From the NCBI GenBank assembly GCA_965216025.1, contig CBDCEX010000012.1:124001-188000 (forward strand): a stretch of 64,000 bases of DNA. Reading direction: 5' to 3'. Shown here piece after piece: positions 52,970 to 62,549 of the stretch. Position 1 is the stretch's first letter, and each line of letters starts with the position of its first letter. This stretch comes from JADFQT01 sp965216025 (GTDB taxonomy: Bacteria > Chloroflexota > Dehalococcoidia > Lucifugimonadales > UBA3495). The translations under genes and the position numbers were made by a program. Under the pieces are notes generated by a model. It had not been told where the DNA came from and ran no database searches. It was given only the letters and a program-made list of their open reading frames with translations.

Positions 52970-53746
52970 ATGGCCGAAACAGTTCTTTACGAGAAACGGG
53001 GCAATGTTGTAATAATGACCCTCAACCGCCCCGACGCCCTTAACTCCATCAATCGTCAGCTGCGCCGAGAACTGTCGGATGCCATCACCCAGTTCGATGG
53101 CGAGGAGGGCTCCTACGTCGGCATCATCACCGGCACGGGTCGCGCCTTCTGTGCCGGTCGAGACCTGAAAGAGCGGGCTTCGGACAACGCTGAGGGGGTA
53201 CAAGCCCGGGCCAGGGACTCCATGCACCCGGACCGGCCCTACATGTGGCCCCAAACCTGGAAACCCCTGATAGCGGCGGTCAACGGTTACGCCCTGGCCG
53301 GTGGCTGGTCCATCGCCCAAATGTGCGACCTGCGCCTGGCCGCCGAGGACGCGAAGCTGGGTATCACTGAGACCAAGTGGAGCCTGCTGCCCCCCTTCGG
53401 CACCATCTTGTCCAAGCAGATGCCCCTGTCCGCAGTGCTGGAACTCTGCCTGACCGCCCAGCCCGTCAGCGCTCAGCGAGCCTACGACATGGGCTTCCTT
53501 AACAAAGTGGTCCCGGGCGACCAGCTAATGGAAGAGGCGATGATCATGGCCGAGCAAATAGCGGAGAACGCTCCCCTGGCGGTTCAGTATTTCAAGGAGC
53601 TGGCCTATCGGGGGTTGAACATGTCGACCCAGGACATCTCTTCGTTGACCTACCATATGTACGACCAGCTGCTGACCACCGAAGATTCCAAGGAAGGACC
53701 GCTGGCCTTCGCGGAAAAACGCAAGCCCAATTGGAAGGGTCGCTGA
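52970..53746 (+). CDS. Enoyl-CoA hydratase/isomerase (crotonase family), second
   Basis: 258 residues from ATG 52970 (AAGGAGAAG site). Opening VVIMTLNRPDALNSINRQL; oxyanion-hole motifs FCAGRDLKE and AAVNGYALAGGWSIAQMCDL. A conserved-looking ITETKWSLLPPFGTILSK block follows; which acidic residue acts is not certain. About 45 nt after the methyltransferase stop region. Confidence 0.9.
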   Translation: MAETVLYEKRGNVVIMTLNRPDALNSINRQLRRELSDAITQFDGEEGSYVGIITGTGRAFCAGRDLKERASDNAEGVQARARDSMHPDRPYMWPQTWKPLIAAVNGYALAGGWSIAQMCDLRLAAEDAKLGITETKWSLLPPFGTILSKQMPLSAVLELCLTAQPVSAQRAYDMGFLNKVVPGDQLMEEAMIMAEQIAENAPLAVQYFKELAYRGLNMSTQDISSLTYHMYDQLLTTEDSKEGPLAFAEKRKPNWKGR

Positions 53747-53761
53747 ACTTGGTTATCTTCT

Positions 53762-53787
53762 TCAAACTAGCTCGGACCAGTTTGAAT
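53762..53787. terminator. Hairpin after the enoyl-CoA hydratase gene
   Basis: TTCAAACT - AGCTCGGACC - AGTTTGAA: an 8-bp stem between the two genes. No T-run, so attenuation or transcript end is only suggested. Confidence 0.35.
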
Positions 53788-53815
53788 CCCTATAAAAATT
53801 ACGGGAGGCAAGGCC

Positions 53816-54673
53816 ATGACCACCAAAGTACAACCCCAGGACCGGACAGTCACTGTAAACAACGGCCTAAGTAATGAGATGAAGCTCCACTATCTGGATT
53901 GGGGGAACCAGGGCGCGCCGGACCTACTCCTCCTCCACGGCCTGCGGGGCCACGCCCACTCTTGGGATGACGTTTCTCGGGCGCTCTGCCAGGACTTTCA
54001 CGTGCTGGCGCTGGATCAGCGGGGCCGGGGCGACAGCGATTGGGCCGGCGACGGTGATTACTCGGGAGCCGCCTATTTGGCCGACCTGGTTGGCTTTTGC
54101 GACACCCTGAGCCTGGGCTCCTTCATCCTGGCCGGGCACTCCATGGGAGGCCGCAATAGCCTGGCCTTCGCCGGGCGGTATTCCCACCGCCTCCAGAAGC
54201 TGGTCATCGTGGACCTGGGTCCTACAGCCGACCCCAGAGGCACCCAGCGCATTATCCAGGAATTGAAAGATGTGCCAGAGGAGTTCGACGACTTCGAGGC
54301 TGTGGTCCGGCACATGGCCGGAGGCAATCGCTTCGCCTCCGACGCGGTCCTGCGGCGCAGGTTGGAGTACGCCACCAGGCAGTTGGCCAATGGCAAGATT
54401 GGCTGGCGCTACGACCTGGCGATACGGGAACAGCGGCGCAACGGCACCTCGCCCCCGGCGGAGGACCTGTGGCCCCTGCTGCCCAACATCGGGTGCCCTA
54501 CTTTGATTATCCGGGGTGCCGAGACCGACCTGCTGCCCCGGGAAGTGGCGGACCGAATGGTCGAAACCATCCCCACCGCCCAGGTAATTGAGATTAGTCG
54601 GGCGGGACACATGGTCTTCGAGGACAACCCGGAGGAGTTCATACCGGCGGTAAAAGGCTGGCTGTCTGCCTAA
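53816..54673 (+). CDS. Alpha/beta hydrolase
   Basis: 285 residues. LHGLRGHAHSWDDVSRAL, then GHSMGGRNSLAFAGR with the nucleophile Ser, ADLLPREVAD with an Asp and HMVFEDNPEEF with the final His. Typical of small esterases/lactonases. Its stop TAA coincides with the TA of the IS630 copy that follows, so the original C-terminus may have been a few residues different. Confidence 0.92.
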   Translation: MTTKVQPQDRTVTVNNGLSNEMKLHYLDWGNQGAPDLLLLHGLRGHAHSWDDVSRALCQDFHVLALDQRGRGDSDWAGDGDYSGAAYLADLVGFCDTLSLGSFILAGHSMGGRNSLAFAGRYSHRLQKLVIVDLGPTADPRGTQRIIQELKDVPEEFDDFEAVVRHMAGGNRFASDAVLRRRLEYATRQLANGKIGWRYDLAIREQRRNGTSPPAEDLWPLLPNIGCPTLIIRGAETDLLPREVADRMVETIPTAQVIEISRAGHMVFEDNPEEFIPAVKGWLSA

Positions 54674-55829
54674 ACCAAAGCCAAGGTGGGAACTACATTG
54701 GGCAGTGATGGCAAAGGCACGGCAGGTGTAAAGATCAAAGCATCGGCTCGGGCCTGTAACCGGGTTCGGCAGCGATGTTTCACTTCATCCTTACGATGAG
54801 CTAGCCCGCCGAAGAATTGATTCATCTTCTCTTGGACTTTGGCTTTTGTTCCCAGGCATTCGTTGGCCGTGACCTCTTCTCTGGCCCAGTCCCAGATGGC
54901 TTCGTCGGCGTTGAAGTCTGGACTGTAGGCCGGTAAGGCCACCAACCTCAGATGCAAGTTCGGAGTGGTCAAATAGCTGCGAATCGCTGCTCCTCGGTGG
55001 GCTGGCCCATTGTCCCAGATTACTGCCAGAGGTCCAGGATGGTTTGCTCTTAGCTGCTGTAAAAAGGCGGTGGAGGTCTCGGCATTGCTGTTTCCAGCTA
55101 TTTCCATGGCTTCCACCTCCCCAGTCTCCAGACAAACTCCCGAGTAGTAGCAGGCCTTCTCTCCCCACCGGGGACTGGTGGAGTCCACCAGCGCTGCCTC
55201 TCCCTTGAGTACCTATTTGCCTCGCAGGTGGGCATCGGCCCGAAAGTGGGCTTCATCCACGAAGAAGATCTTGGCTCCACTCTCTTGGGCCTCCTCTCGG
55301 ATTTGGCTGTACTGGAGGACGAAGGCTTTCCGTTCTTCATCCTTGGCTTTCAGGAGGCGTTTCTTGGGTCGCTTCAGCACGAAGCCCAACCGATGGAGAT
55401 AGTTCAAGCAACTGCTCCGACTCAGCCCCAGGTCAAAGCTCTGCTTGAGAAATTGCCTTACTACTTTCCAGTTCCAGTTGGACAATTCAATCCCCGCCTC
55501 CCCAGGCGGATTTTGCACCGCAGACTTCAGTTGGTTCTGTTGACCTCGGTTCAAGACGGGGGGGAACCCCCAGTCTGCTCAAAGACCAAACCTTGGGCAC
55601 CGCCTCGGCGAAAGTTGTCCAGCCAGTTTCCGATGGTATGAGGCTCTCTCTCCAAAGCCTCAGCCACTTGAGTGGCCGACCACCCTTGGGCCAACAACCA
55701 TAGCCCATGCCATCGCTCTCGCTCCCGAGGTGTTGGCGCCCGATACATCCTTTCCCGTAAGTCGCCTACATCCAGTTGCCACCGTTCCAGGAGTTGCACT
55801 ATGTCTGTCATCCCTTCCACCACCGCCAA
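54670..55829 (-). pseudogene. IS630 transposase, frameshift and nonsense
   Basis: Split in three: a helix-turn-helix part (55551-55829), a middle part (55213-55554), and the DDE part (54670-55188). Breaks: the 7-cytosine run as in copy 2, and a TGG-to-TAG change in RGKWVLKGE near 55213. Otherwise it matches copy 1. Confidence 0.85.
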
Positions 55830-55903
55830 TCGACTTCTTTTACAGAATATCGCAACTCCTCTTCGGGTTCGCTATATGTAGGTTTCACCTTAGCTTTGGT
55901 TTA
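54671..55903 (-). mobile_element. IS630-family insertion sequence, copy 3 (inactive)
   Basis: Same ends as the other copies (TAAACCAAAGCCAAGG / CACCTTAGCTTTGGTTTA) with TA at both sides. More diverged than copies 1 and 2, which are nearly identical. Confidence 0.9.
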
Positions 55904-56327
55904 GAACGAGCCAATATCAGAAGTTGTGAGACTCTGACGGAAAGAAAGGAATACCCATGCAGTGAAAGGAAACACCCCGCTAGGGTGGCTAACAATGTTC
56001 ACTCAAGCTGAGTTTAAATGGGTCCAACGGTGCCCATCCCAGAGGATTACTTCTGTGCGAAGACAAGTGGATGACTCTCAAGATGCCCTTGATGAGCTTC
56101 CGTGTAACCATGGCCGATTACGGAGGTCTCCAAGAGCGTGAACCCGACCCAGGTTAAAATCTCTTTGTAGTCCTCTAGGCCGCAGTTGCTCCAATACATC
56201 GTTACACCAAAAAAGTCGTCCTCTGTGTAAGCCTCCTCACTGGAATGAGCTAGTGTACAGAGAAAGTATCCGCCGGGCTGCAGCCAATTATAGATGTGCC
56301 TAAACAGTTCTGAGTGCTCCTCCCTAG

Positions 56328-56471
56328 TATTACAACGACGGATCGCAAGAAAGGGATCTTGAGTACCCTTCATAGCAACCTGCCCACGCGCTCGACAGCT
56401 TTGTGGCCTTGCCTTCCGCGAAGCGATTTCCGGTCAAAAACTGACCAAATTGAGGAAGCGTCGTTGTAATA
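56328..56471. mobile_element. 144-bp IS701-derived miniature element
   Basis: Ends TATTACAACGACG and CGTCGTTGTAATA, flanked by CTAG on both sides. These match the ends of the IS701-family element at 56819-58270 (TACTACAACGACG). No coding sequence inside. It is a non-autonomous derivative that could be moved by that transposase (inference). Confidence 0.75.
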
Positions 56472-56649
56472 CTAGAAGTCTGGCCGGAAAGCCATTGGCC
56501 GGGTTTTGCGCTACGCCAATCAGACGTATTCCAGTCTTATGCGGCACAGTAATACATGTATTACGTTGAAACACCCGCTATTGCATCGATAATCGACGTT
56601 ATGAAAACGACGGTTTGGGGAGAATCGGGGTTTCCGGCCAGATTTCTAG
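56472..56649. mobile_element. Miniature element family 1, copy B
   Basis: 178 bp, CTAGAAGTCTGGCCGGAAA at the left and TTTCCGGCCAGATTTCTAG at the right, with the family's inner palindrome (GTAATACATGTATTACG). It abuts the 144-bp element; both lie within the same CTAG of the methyltransferase gene. Confidence 0.88.
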
Positions 56650-56818
56650 GGAGATGGAATATAGAGTAGAAGGCGACGACCCCATTGAAGCCTGATGGAG
56701 GGAATTCGACTGACATGATATCTGCGTGGATGAAGCTTCCATTTGGAACATTCGCCCGCGCACGTTGGATCATCTCGCTTGATGAATCTACGCCTGTGAC
56801 GGTGAACCGCTGTGCTAG

Positions 56819-58270
56819 TACTACAACGACGGGTTTAAGGTGGCGGCTCCATCCTGCTTTCGCGGCGGGTGGAGCGGCGTCTCTCGTGGGAACGGCGAGC
56901 CCGTTCGTTGCGTAGCTGCGTATCCTCCAGCCACAACAGCAATTGATCGGGCCCGAACTGCTCCCGGGGCAGCATCTCCCGCACCACCCGGTACACCTGT
57001 GGCCTCGTGATCCGGGGCATCTTTTTCCCCCCAATCCTGCTGCAGGCTCAGCAGGAACGCTCCACCCAGCAGGCACATGGCTATGTGGTGATGCCACCCT
57101 GCCCAGCTGCGGGTCTCGTATTCGTCCAGCCCCACGTCACCCTTCTCAGTCTCGAACTCCGTTTCAATGCGCCACCTGGACCCACCCACGTAGGCCAGAG
57201 TCTCCAAGGTTGTGCCCTCGGGAGCGTTGGACAGGTAGTAGCGGGGCTCGCTGCCGTCCAGGTTCCGGCGCCAGACGGCCCACAGTTCCTCGCCGGGCTT
57301 GCGCCTCCTGGTGGCCCGCACCCGCTGGGCACTGAACCGGTAGGTGCGCGGCCCCTGGCTTCCCTGGGCCACCGTTATCTCCCGCCAAGCCTCATCCGGC
57401 AGTTCATCACCGCGCTGCTCCATGGTCCGCCGCTGCCCAGGCCGCAGCTTGGGTTTGCGGGGGCGGCCGAACCCCGGATATTCCGGACTGGTCCAAGCCG
57501 GGTCCAAGGGCCAGACCGTAGTGCCGCCCGGAACGTCCAGCACGTAGCGCATCCCCAGGGCCGCCAGTCCCTCCCGGAAGGTCGGCGACATCCCGAAGGC
57601 GTCGTCTCCGGCAACCCACTCGGCCCTGAGGTAGCCCAACTCCAGGACCCGCTCCAGCATCTCCAGGGCCAACTCCGTCTTTGACCGGTAGTTCCGCCGG
57701 TCCTCCGGCACACCCGCCGCAGCACACCGGTCCTGGTCGGAGGTCCAACTCTTGGGCAGATACAGCCGCTTGTCCACCAACGCCCGGCCCAGCGGGCTGA
57801 CGTAGGCCAGGAACATCCCACCCTGGCAGTTGGCCACCTTGCCCAGCCTGCCGCAGTACTGCCGGGCCACTCCCGCCGATTTCCTGCCCTGCTTGGGGAA
57901 GTCGCTGCCATCGAACACCCACACCGCCTCCGGGTGTCCCAGCCTGGGGGCCAAGTATTCCTGCAACCGCCCTATGACTGTCTCATCGGACCACCGGGCC
58001 TCGGTGAGAAAGCGCTGCATCGCCCGGGCCGAGATGCCCACCGATTCCGAGAGATTCTCGGCGTTGCGCCGCTCTTGGTCCTGCACCAGCAGCGCCTGAA
58101 GGTAATTCCCGCTGTGATCCCGCCACTGCTTGCGGCCGAAGGAGGCCGCAAAGAAGGCGTGGAATTCCTGAAGGCTGTCGTAGACCCGCTCGAAGCTCGC
58201 CGCATCCATCACCCAAACCACCCAACATCATCTGTCCAGCCATCCTACCAGACAACTCGTCGTTGTAGCA
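56819..58270 (-). mobile_element. IS701-family insertion sequence
   Basis: 1452 bp, ends TACTACAACGACGGGTT and (reverse complement of the right side) TGCTACAACGACGAGTT, flanked by CTAG at 56815-56818 and 58271-58274. The right CTAG is also the end of miniature copy C. CTAG-type duplications fit IS701. Confidence 0.88.
56821..58221 (-). CDS. IS701-family transposase
   Basis: 466 residues. Opening with MDAASFERVYDSLQEFHAFF, then WVFDGSDFPKQGRKSAGVAR with the first Asp, RLYLPKSWTSDQDRC, WVAGDDAFGMSP with the second, and GGSRWRIETEFETEKGDVGLDEYE with the final acidic residue. The stop TAG lies within the terminal repeat. ATG 58209 is an equally likely start. Intact. Confidence 0.93.
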   Translation of the reverse strand: MVWVMDAASFERVYDSLQEFHAFFAASFGRKQWRDHSGNYLQALLVQDQERRNAENLSESVGISARAMQRFLTEARWSDETVIGRLQEYLAPRLGHPEAVWVFDGSDFPKQGRKSAGVARQYCGRLGKVANCQGGMFLAYVSPLGRALVDKRLYLPKSWTSDQDRCAAAGVPEDRRNYRSKTELALEMLERVLELGYLRAEWVAGDDAFGMSPTFREGLAALGMRYVLDVPGGTTVWPLDPAWTSPEYPGFGRPRKPKLRPGQRRTMEQRGDELPDEAWREITVAQGSQGPRTYRFSAQRVRATRRRKPGEELWAVWRRNLDGSEPRYYLSNAPEGTTLETLAYVGGSRWRIETEFETEKGDVGLDEYETRSWAGWHHHIAMCLLGGAFLLSLQQDWGEKDAPDHEATGVPGGAGDAAPGAVRARSIAVVAGGYAATQRTGSPFPRETPLHPPRKQDGAATLNPSL

Positions 58271-58448
58271 CTAGAAGTCTGGCCGGAAACCCCGATTCTC
58301 CCCAAGCCGTCGTTTTTTAACGTCGATTATCGATGTAATAGTGGGTAAATAAAACGTATTACATATACTATTATCCCATATTAGACTGTAATACGTCTGC
58401 TTGGCGTGGCGTGAAACCAGGCAAATGGCTTTCCGGCCAGACTTCTAG
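58271..58448. mobile_element. Miniature element family 1, copy C
   Basis: 178 bp, perfect CTAGAAGTCTGGCCGGAAA ends in both directions. It shares its left CTAG with the IS701 element. Most similar in its internal sequence to copy A (same orientation), including CCCCGATTCTCCCCAAG. Confidence 0.88.
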
Positions 58449-58651
58449 AGCCTGAGTATATGGGACCCCAACACCGCAGCCAACGTCCAGTACGGCAGCA
58501 CCATCCTCGAGGTTCCTTGTAAGAAAGTGCAGCTCGGGACCGGCCTCATTTTTGCGAGCTTCGTTGTAGGTAGCAGCGCAGCGATCATAACTTTGCTGGA
58601 CAAGGATCTTGGGGTTGTTGGGATCGTCCGCAGGTTTCAAAAGCAAGGCTC

Positions 58652-58728
58652 CTGAACCAAGGCCAAGATGGAATCTGCATAGAAACCAAGGGCGACATTG
58701 CGGGTTTCGCCTTGGTGTTAGCTTATTA
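58652..58728. mobile_element. Family-3-like miniature element
   Basis: About 77 bp with ends like TGAACCAAGGCCAAG and TTAGCTTATTAG, sharing the CGGGTTTCGCCTTGGTGTTAG stretch with copy b. It lies directly upstream of the broken methyltransferase start, so it may have removed that gene's promoter. Confidence 0.45.
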
Positions 58729-58798
58729 GTGGCCCCGGGTTGAGCGACCAACGTAACCTGCCGCGCCCCCACTCCATGATCACCTGGGCCCGGCTAGC

Positions 58799-60607
58799 CT
58801 ACCAGCCCAGCATCACCGACTCTTTTCTCGGGTCGGCGCCGCCGTGATACACGCCGGTTTCCGGATTGACGATTATGGGGGCGAAGCCGTTGCGGATGCC
58901 CCAGGGCCCCACCACTTCCACCTCATGTCCCCGGTCCCTTAACGAATCCACCAGTTCTTCCGAGACCCGGCCCTCCAGCTCCAGCCGGTTGGGATATTCC
59001 CGATGGGGCCAGGGAGACCGAGGGAAGCTGTTGGAGCAAAATCGGGGAGCTTCCACCGCTTCCTGCACGTTCATCCCGAAATCTACGATGTTGTTGAAGA
59101 CCTGTAGGTTGCTCTGAGGCTGGCTATCCCCGCCGGGAGTCCCCAAAGTCATGAAGGGCTGGCCGTCCTTCAAAACTATGAAAGTGCATGGGGTGGTGCG
59201 AGGCCGCTTGTGGGGCGCCAGGCTGTTGGGGTTCTTCTCGTCCAGCCAGAAGTAGCAGCCCCGGCAGTTTATCAGGATTCCGGTGTCGCCAAGGATCATG
59301 CCCTGGGCCAGCCCGGCGAAGCTGCTGGGGGTGCAGGATACCATATTGCCTTCGCCATCGACGGCCGAGAGATAGGTAGTACCGTCCCCGTCTCCTCCCA
59401 CCGGTTCGGGCTCCATTTGAGCTGGGCGGGATCCGTTGGACCGCCAACCTTCGGCTGTCGCCAGCATCCTCCTGGGGTCCCCGGGCGGGTATTGGGCTTC
59501 GGCCCGGTTGGGATTGATCAGTGTGCGCCGTAGCGCGGCGTACTCCGGAGATAACAGGCCCTCCACCGGTACGTCAACGAAGGCCGGGTCTCCCACGTAT
59601 TGCTCCCGGTCCGCGAAGGCCAGCTTCAAGGCCTCCACCTGCAAGTGCATCGCCCGCGGGCTGTTGTGTCCCAGGGCTGTCAGGTCAAAGCCTTCCAGAA
59701 TGTTCAATGTTTGCAGCAGGGTTATCCCCTGGGTCCAAGTGCGGTTGGTGTAAATCTGATAGCCCCGGTAGCTAACGGATATGGGTTCTTCCAGGAGAGA
59801 CTCGTATTCAGCAAAGTCTTCGTAGGTATAAAAACCGCCCAACCGCTCCAGCGCTTCAGCCATCCGATGCGCCACGTCCCCTTTGTAGAACACGTCCCGG
59901 GCCGCCTGGATTGCCGAGGCTCGGGTCAATCCCTTGCCCAGCGATTGCTGTTCCGCTCCAACCATCAAGGATAATGTTCGGCCCAGGTCCTTCTGGACAA
60001 ACATAGTTCCCAGGGCTGGCGGTTCGCCGTCGGGCAGGTAAATTCGGGCCGATTCTGGGTATTTCATTAAATTTGACATCCGATCCGGGCTGCCGATGGC
60101 CCGACTCAAGAGCTGGTAGGCGGGGAAACCGTTGTTGGCGAAATCCAGGGCGCTCTCCACCACCTGAGCGAAGCTCATGGTGCCGTAGTTGGCCAGCATG
60201 GTCAGCAGAGCCGACACCACGCCCGGCACGGTGGTGCTGGGGACCCCGGGGGGTATCTCTCCCCACTTTTCCATATAGCGATCGATCGTCGCACCGCCAG
60301 CGGCCCAACCCTGGCCAACCACCGACCGGACCGCCCCGGCACTACGATCGTAGAAGAGAAAGGCGACCTCGCCCCCCAGGGTGTAGTGGGCGGTAGGTTC
60401 CATCACTCCGGCAGCCAGGGCGGTGGCCACCGCCGCGTCCACCGCGTTGCCTCCCTTCCACAGGATCCTCATGCCCACCTGGGCGGTCAGCTGCGTTCCC
60501 CCTCCCACCATGGCGCGGGTGCCCCATACGATGGGACGATGGGAATATCCGCCATCCGGGCCGTATGTGAAGTTGGCGGCAGCGGTTTCCTCTTTGAAAG
60601 CGGTCAT
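58799..60607 (-). CDS. Gamma-glutamyltransferase
   Basis: N-terminal nucleophile hydrolase, 602 residues. GTRAMVGGGTQLTAQVG, GGNAVDAAVATALAAGV and GGEVAFLFYDR in the large subunit. The Thr that becomes the new N-terminus after self-cleavage is in DGDGTTYLSAVDGEGNMVS; most members have TTH there, this one TTY. Then PRTTPCTFIV and GTPGGDSQPQSNLQV in the small subunit. ATG 60607 begins the domain. No signal peptide is obvious. It splits glutathione or gamma-glutamyl peptides. Confidence 0.92.
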   Translation of the reverse strand: MTAFKEETAAANFTYGPDGGYSHRPIVWGTRAMVGGGTQLTAQVGMRILWKGGNAVDAAVATALAAGVMEPTAHYTLGGEVAFLFYDRSAGAVRSVVGQGWAAGGATIDRYMEKWGEIPPGVPSTTVPGVVSALLTMLANYGTMSFAQVVESALDFANNGFPAYQLLSRAIGSPDRMSNLMKYPESARIYLPDGEPPALGTMFVQKDLGRTLSLMVGAEQQSLGKGLTRASAIQAARDVFYKGDVAHRMAEALERLGGFYTYEDFAEYESLLEEPISVSYRGYQIYTNRTWTQGITLLQTLNILEGFDLTALGHNSPRAMHLQVEALKLAFADREQYVGDPAFVDVPVEGLLSPEYAALRRTLINPNRAEAQYPPGDPRRMLATAEGWRSNGSRPAQMEPEPVGGDGDGTTYLSAVDGEGNMVSCTPSSFAGLAQGMILGDTGILINCRGCYFWLDEKNPNSLAPHKRPRTTPCTFIVLKDGQPFMTLGTPGGDSQPQSNLQVFNNIVDFGMNVQEAVEAPRFCSNSFPRSPWPHREYPNRLELEGRVSEELVDSLRDRGHEVEVVGPWGIRNGFAPIIVNPETGVYHGGADPRKESVMLGW

Positions 60608-60736
60608 GGCGTGCCTCCCTTGGCGTGAAAGGTGATTGCACCCAGTTATACGCTGAATTGCGCGGACCGGCAAGTCTGATATCTGGAAATGCCGGCTGGG
60701 GGCTTGGTCTGGCAAACCCGAACCCCTACGAGTCAC

Positions 60737-60955
60737 GCTGGATGGCCTTCCTCTGGGCCGGGAAAACGCGGGAGCGGCTGTGTTGTTTGCCCCGAACCGT
60801 AGCGGCTAGGGTTTGGTGGGTCCGCGGCAGATGTAGCGGCGGGTGGAGAAAGACAATTTCAGTGGGCACGAGCTAGGGCGCAGTCCCCAGACGGCGGACT
60901 TTTCCCGGTTCGCCTTTACCTTGGGAGCCTACCCGAAGGGACCCTAGCAGGACCG
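60737..60955. other. Gap, nothing recognised
   Basis: About 220 bp between divergent-side genes on the same strand. No gene, tRNA or clear repeat identified. Confidence 0.3.
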
Positions 60956-61942
60956 CTAGGCGACATCCGTATTGGCCGCAGGCAAGCTGCCTTCGGCCGC
61001 GCCTTCGGTAACGGACGATTCCTCCGCTGGGCCCGGGAACCGCACTACGTATTCCTGGCCGGCATCGGCGGCCATGGCGGACTCCATGGCGCTGATGGCC
61101 ACCTCTATTTGGCCGTCGTCAGGCTGGCGGGTGGTCAGCCGTTGCAGCAGCAGGCCGGGCACTGCTATTTGCTTGGCGATCCACCAGCTTTGGTGCAGGC
61201 CGCTGAAGCGGATGATTTCGTAGCTGACGGCGGCGATAACCGGCAACAGAGCTATGCGGGAAAGAATCCGCCAGTGAAGCTCCGGCCAGCCCAGGAAGAT
61301 AAACACCAGAATGGATACCAGCACTACCGTGAGCAGGAAGGCGGTTCCGCAGCGGGGATGGGGTGTTTCGAATTTCCTTACGTTTTCGATGCTTAATGGC
61401 AGGCCGGCTTCGTAGGTGTGCACCGCCATGTGCTCTGCGCCGTGATAGGCGAATACGCGCCGGATATTGCTCATGAAGCCAATAGCCCAGATGTAGCCGA
61501 CCAGAATAGCCAGCCTGAAGAAGCCTTCAATAATGTTTATGACTAGGTCATTCGGCAGGAAGGGGTGAATCGGGGTAACAATCAGCTGGGGGATGACAAA
61601 GAAGATGCCCACGCCCAGCAGCAGGGAGATTCCCAGCGTGCCTCCAAGGACCCAGCCGGACATTTCCTTTTCGCCCTCAGGCGTCTGGTCCACCATGGCC
61701 ATGTTTGCCGACTGATGCAAGGCTTTGATGCCCAGGGCCAGGGTTTCCACCAGGGCCAGAAATCCTCGCAGCAGAGGGACGCGGCGCACCTTACCGGTGA
61801 AAAGGGTATTCAGGGGCTCCTGAATGTGGGAAATGGTGCCATCTTCCCGGCGGACGGCGAGGCTGAAGTGGCTCCGCCCCCGTATCATTATCCCTTCGAT
61901 AACTGCCTGTCCGCCGTAGGAAAACTTGGGCTGTGATGACAA
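60956..61942 (-). CDS. DUF1385 membrane protein (YqhQ-like)
   Basis: 328 residues. Begins YGGQAVIEGIMIRGRSHFSLAVR, the family motif, then VRRVPLLRGFLALVETLALGIKAL. Several membrane helices follow, with AYHGAEHMAVHTYEAG and HPRCGTAFLL, which holds the conserved His/Cys residues. DUF1385 is unassigned in function. The last ~60 residues are Ala/Glu rich and disordered. Confidence 0.92.
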   Translation of the reverse strand: MSSQPKFSYGGQAVIEGIMIRGRSHFSLAVRREDGTISHIQEPLNTLFTGKVRRVPLLRGFLALVETLALGIKALHQSANMAMVDQTPEGEKEMSGWVLGGTLGISLLLGVGIFFVIPQLIVTPIHPFLPNDLVINIIEGFFRLAILVGYIWAIGFMSNIRRVFAYHGAEHMAVHTYEAGLPLSIENVRKFETPHPRCGTAFLLTVVLVSILVFIFLGWPELHWRILSRIALLPVIAAVSYEIIRFSGLHQSWWIAKQIAVPGLLLQRLTTRQPDDGQIEVAISAMESAMAADAGQEYVVRFPGPAEESSVTEGAAEGSLPAANTDVA

Positions 61943-61993
61943 CTTGTCCTCCTTAAAAGCCTCAGGAAACCCTCAGGTAAACCCCAGCCAATC

Positions 61994-62171
61994 CTAGAAG
62001 TCTGGCCGGAAACCTCGATTCCCCCTAGGCCAGCGTTTTCTTAACGTCGATTATCGATGGCATAGTGGGTGTTGCAACGTATTACATGCACCACCATGCC
62101 ATATAAGTCTTGAATACGTCTGCTTCGCGTAGCGCAAAACCCGGCCAATGGCTTTCCGGCCAGACTTCTAG
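61994..62171. mobile_element. Miniature element family 1, copy D
   Basis: 178 bp with perfect ends (CTAGAAGTCTGGCCGGAAA and its complement). Nearly identical, in opposite orientation, to copy E at 63589-63767: the pair brackets the rpmE-rpmA-rplU genes. Confidence 0.9.
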
Positions 62172-62302
62172 GGTCAGGCCCGGCCACCCGCTTGAGTTAA
62201 ATCTGCTGGTACCAACTCCCTGAAAATGGCCAAGAGCCGATACTCTAGGATTCCATATTCCCGGTGGATTTGACAAGGGTGTTGACCCGCAAATGCCTTT
62301 GG

Positions 62303-62402
62303 ATTGTCATTGCGAGGGCCGTAGCCCGAAGCAATCTCATGATGGTAGGGGGATGCTTTTCGGAGTTTATCCCGAGCGCAGCCGAAGGGCTCGCAATGAC
62401 CC
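62303..62402. repeat. Long imperfect inverted repeat, intergenic
   Basis: GTCATTGCGAGGGCC near 62307 and GGCTCGCAATGACC near 62390 are inverted; the interior has further short pairs (GAAGCAATCTCATGATGG, GAGCGCAGCCGAAGGG). Similar palindromic elements are widespread in bacterial genomes. The rest of 62172-62549 is non-coding. Confidence 0.5.
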
Positions 62403-62549
62403 TGGGGATAGCCGAAAGACCAGGCGTTGACCCGCAATTGGGCCGGCCAGCTTGGGGAAGTTCAGGTAAGGGGGTAACCCGGAGTAGAAAACAGGTCGAG
62501 GGCGATGAGTCCTCGGCCTAGCCGCCGGCTCCTTCGGGACCAAAGGGGA

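Larger units (their letters stand above)
56047..58640 (-). pseudogene. SAM methyltransferase shattered by nested mobile elements
   Basis: Three coding pieces on the minus strand. N-terminal: 58445-58640, VLVQQSYDRCAATYNEARK, ending VLDVGCGVGVPYTQAL. Middle: 56646-56814, AQRFTVTGVDSSSEMIQRAR to FYSIFHLPR. C-terminal: 56047-56323, EEHSELFRHIYNWLQPGG to the end. Junctions lie at CTAG sites: GCT-CTAG-CA and CC-CTAG-GG. Deleting the inserts with one CTAG each gives 196+169+277 = 642 nt, exactly 214 codons. TTG 58640 is the likely start; a family-3 miniature element sits just upstream of it. Confidence 0.85.
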
